Positions 48,579-49,656 of a stretch of 49,656 bases of DNA are shown one piece after another (the stretch's first letter is position 1; the number at the start of each line of letters is the position of its first letter). The translations under genes were made by a program, and so were the position numbers. The notes under the pieces are model-generated. The model did not search any database and was not told the DNA's origin. It worked only from the letters and a program-made list of their open reading frames with translations. The DNA is from an uncultured Sphingomonadaceae bacterium (GTDB taxonomy: Bacteria; Pseudomonadota; Alphaproteobacteria; Sphingomonadales; Sphingomonadaceae): contig CAMYJW010000003.1 in NCBI GenBank assembly GCA_947258815.1, positions 1 to 49,656 of the forward strand, in the 5' to 3' direction.

Positions 48579-49382
48579 ATGGCCATTCAGAAACCGTTTG
48601 CCGTTATACCGCTTGATCTTGGCACGATCGATGGCGTGGGCAACGAGAAATCGAACCGACCGGCGAGCCATGCTGGTGAATTCAAAAACCCTGGCATGGT
48701 GTGGGAATCGAGCGGTGCATCGAATGTGTGGATCCGCGGCGATCTTGGCGCTGCACGGCAGATCGATTTTATATCCCTGCTTGGCACCAACGCCACCGTA
48801 TCAACCACCGTGCGCCTGCGGCTGGGAGACAGCGATACCGAAGTGGACGGCGCGGGCGATTATGACAGCGGCGCGCAACTGATCCGCAATCCGGCGATCA
48901 CCAGAGACGATGAGCTTTATGTCAGCCATTTCGAACTGCCTGCTGTTCAGACGAAGCAATGGTATCGGATCGACATTGGCAGCCACACCGGCGATTTCAG
49001 ATGTATGGCGATTGTGCTGGGCGTCCGCCGGAACTTTGCCGACTTTTACAATGCCGATGGCGTGGGATTTGGGCACGAGGATCTGGGTGACATTGAACTG
49101 AGCCGATACGGCGTGGTTACAGAAACCGATGGCATCATGCTGCGCACGCTTTCCATGGGATTTGGATGGATGACCGACGCGGATCGCACAGACAAGTTCG
49201 ATCCGCTGGCAAGGACGCTGGGCAAGCGCGGATATGCATTCTGGTGTTTCGATCCCGAACCGACCGTGCAGCGCCAGGACAAGACCTATTTCGGCAAGTT
49301 TCGTGAACTGCCCAGCTTCCGGCCGACAACATGGAAGCAGGACCGCTGGACGGTTCCCTTCGAGATACAATCGATCATCTGA
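48579..49382 (+). CDS. Tail protein with discoidin-like domain
   Basis: 267 residues. Residues 15-140 are a discoidin-like beta sandwich (SHAGEFKNPGMVWESSGASNVWIRGDLGAARQIDFISLLGTNAT, FELPAVQTKQWYRIDIGSHTG), a fold that binds sugars or membranes. The rest (FGWMTDADRTDKFDPLARTLG, WCFDPEPTVQRQDKTYFGKF) is typical of minor tail proteins. It is the last clear phage gene in the window. Confidence 0.65.
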   Translation: MAIQKPFAVIPLDLGTIDGVGNEKSNRPASHAGEFKNPGMVWESSGASNVWIRGDLGAARQIDFISLLGTNATVSTTVRLRLGDSDTEVDGAGDYDSGAQLIRNPAITRDDELYVSHFELPAVQTKQWYRIDIGSHTGDFRCMAIVLGVRRNFADFYNADGVGFGHEDLGDIELSRYGVVTETDGIMLRTLSMGFGWMTDADRTDKFDPLARTLGKRGYAFWCFDPEPTVQRQDKTYFGKFRELPSFRPTTWKQDRWTVPFEIQSII

Positions 49383-49415
49383 TTCCGGGTGCTGCGACGG
49401 GTGGCATTTCGGACA

Positions 49416-49452
49416 GGGCCGGGCGTGTGGTGGCTTCCTGCGCGCCCGGCCC
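49416..49452. terminator. Perfect 10-bp inverted repeat at the right edge
   Basis: GGGCCGGGCG and CGCCCGGCCC pair with a 17-nt loop. There is no T run after it. It could end the late transcript or mark the prophage border. The rest of 49383-49599 shows no supported gene. Confidence 0.45.
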
Positions 49453-49459
49453 GACCAAT
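49450..49459. other. Candidate attR core (10-bp match to the tRNA-Pro 3' end)
   Basis: CCCGACCAAT is identical to 4223-4232, the last bases of tRNA-Pro plus two. A chance match of this length in the window is quite possible, and cores in tRNA genes are usually longer. The site lies just after the last phage gene, which is why it is noted. Confidence 0.25.
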
Positions 49460-49599
49460 AGCCCGTAGACGGGGATAGGGGTGATGACAGCCCTTCTCCG
49501 TCGATACGCACGGTAGGGGTGCGATTGTGCGGCATTAGGTAGCAAGCGCAGAAAGAAAGTCAGTCCCTCAAGTTGGTCCCATCGGTTACATTTCACCGC

Positions 49600-49656
49600 A
49601 TGGCAGACTCACATGTTTTAACCGCGCTTCGCACCAAGCGCGCTGAATTGGCTGGC
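49600..49656 (+). CDS. Start of an unknown gene, cut by the window edge
   Basis: 19 residues are visible (MADSHVLTALRTKRAELAG). Small proteins with the start SHVxxALxxKRAELAG are known in alphaproteobacteria as hypothetical proteins with a predicted coiled coil. It may be the first host gene after the prophage or the next phage gene. Confidence 0.5.
   Translation, partial: MADSHVLTALRTKRAELAG

Noticed and set aside
48801..49596. Minus-strand open frames over the last tail gene and the right edge
   Set aside because: Mostly antisense to the discoidin-like tail gene; the short frame at 49375-49596 has no ribosome site or conserved look.

Overview
The window is a piece of an alphaproteobacterial chromosome, most likely Sphingomonadales, holding a nearly complete lambda-like siphophage prophage. 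The evidence for the host is the moderately high GC, the style of the host proteins, and phage genes of the type seen in sphingomonads. The host assignment is inference from protein style, not from a marker gene.

Host flank (1-4230). The left end carries a collapsed BREX phage-defence locus. A piece of pglZ runs straight into the C-terminal half of brxL in another frame, so the end of one gene and the start of the next are missing. Then come tRNA-Asp(GTC) on the minus strand, a small exported protein, thymidylate synthase (thyA, minus strand) and tRNA-Pro(CGG).

Prophage left arm (4231-14039, minus strand). The integrase lies directly against the 3' end of tRNA-Pro, which is therefore the likely attachment site. 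Leftward from a strong promoter at about 14,070 runs a tightly packed operon of about 23 genes, most joined by 4-bp ATGA or 1-bp TGATG overlaps. It encodes a Bet-type annealing recombinase, a DnaQ-like exonuclease, a DNA methyltransferase, a DUF5131 three-Cys protein, a protein with a 27-unit hexanucleotide repeat, several micro-proteins, an excisionase-like HTH protein and the integrase.

Immunity region (14040-16201). A LexA/CI-like repressor (HTH plus self-cleaving S24 peptidase) faces a Cro-like protein. Two pairs of palindromes of form TATGCG-N4-CGCATA mark the two control regions, one pair at the leftward promoter and one pair between cI and cro. In each promoter one palindrome fills the spacer between -35 and -10. 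Small membrane proteins sit downstream of the repressor as candidate lysogenic-conversion genes.

Right early arm (16198-21648, plus strand). This holds regulators, a RuvC-like resolvase, and a replication protein whose gene contains an iteron array (candidate origin). The next gene overlaps it out of frame by 215 nt.

Late region (21652-49382, plus strand). The order is lambda-like: terminase small and large subunits, gpW-like joiner, portal, S49 protease, scaffold-like protein, decoration protein, major capsid, head-tail connectors, tail tube, tail assembly chaperone with a clear -1 frameshift site, tape measure (interrupted by an in-frame TAA), a beta-helix tail spike, a large hub-like tail protein, fibre proteins, and a lysis cassette (holin-like proteins, N-acetylmuramidase endolysin, i-spanin and lipoprotein o-spanin). 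A last tail-type protein ends at 49382. The right attachment site is not certain: only a 10-bp match to the tRNA 3' end is seen, at 49450. A further gene starts at 49600 and leaves the window. The tape-measure nonsense codon suggests the prophage may be defective for making virions, unless the stop is read through or is a sequencing error.
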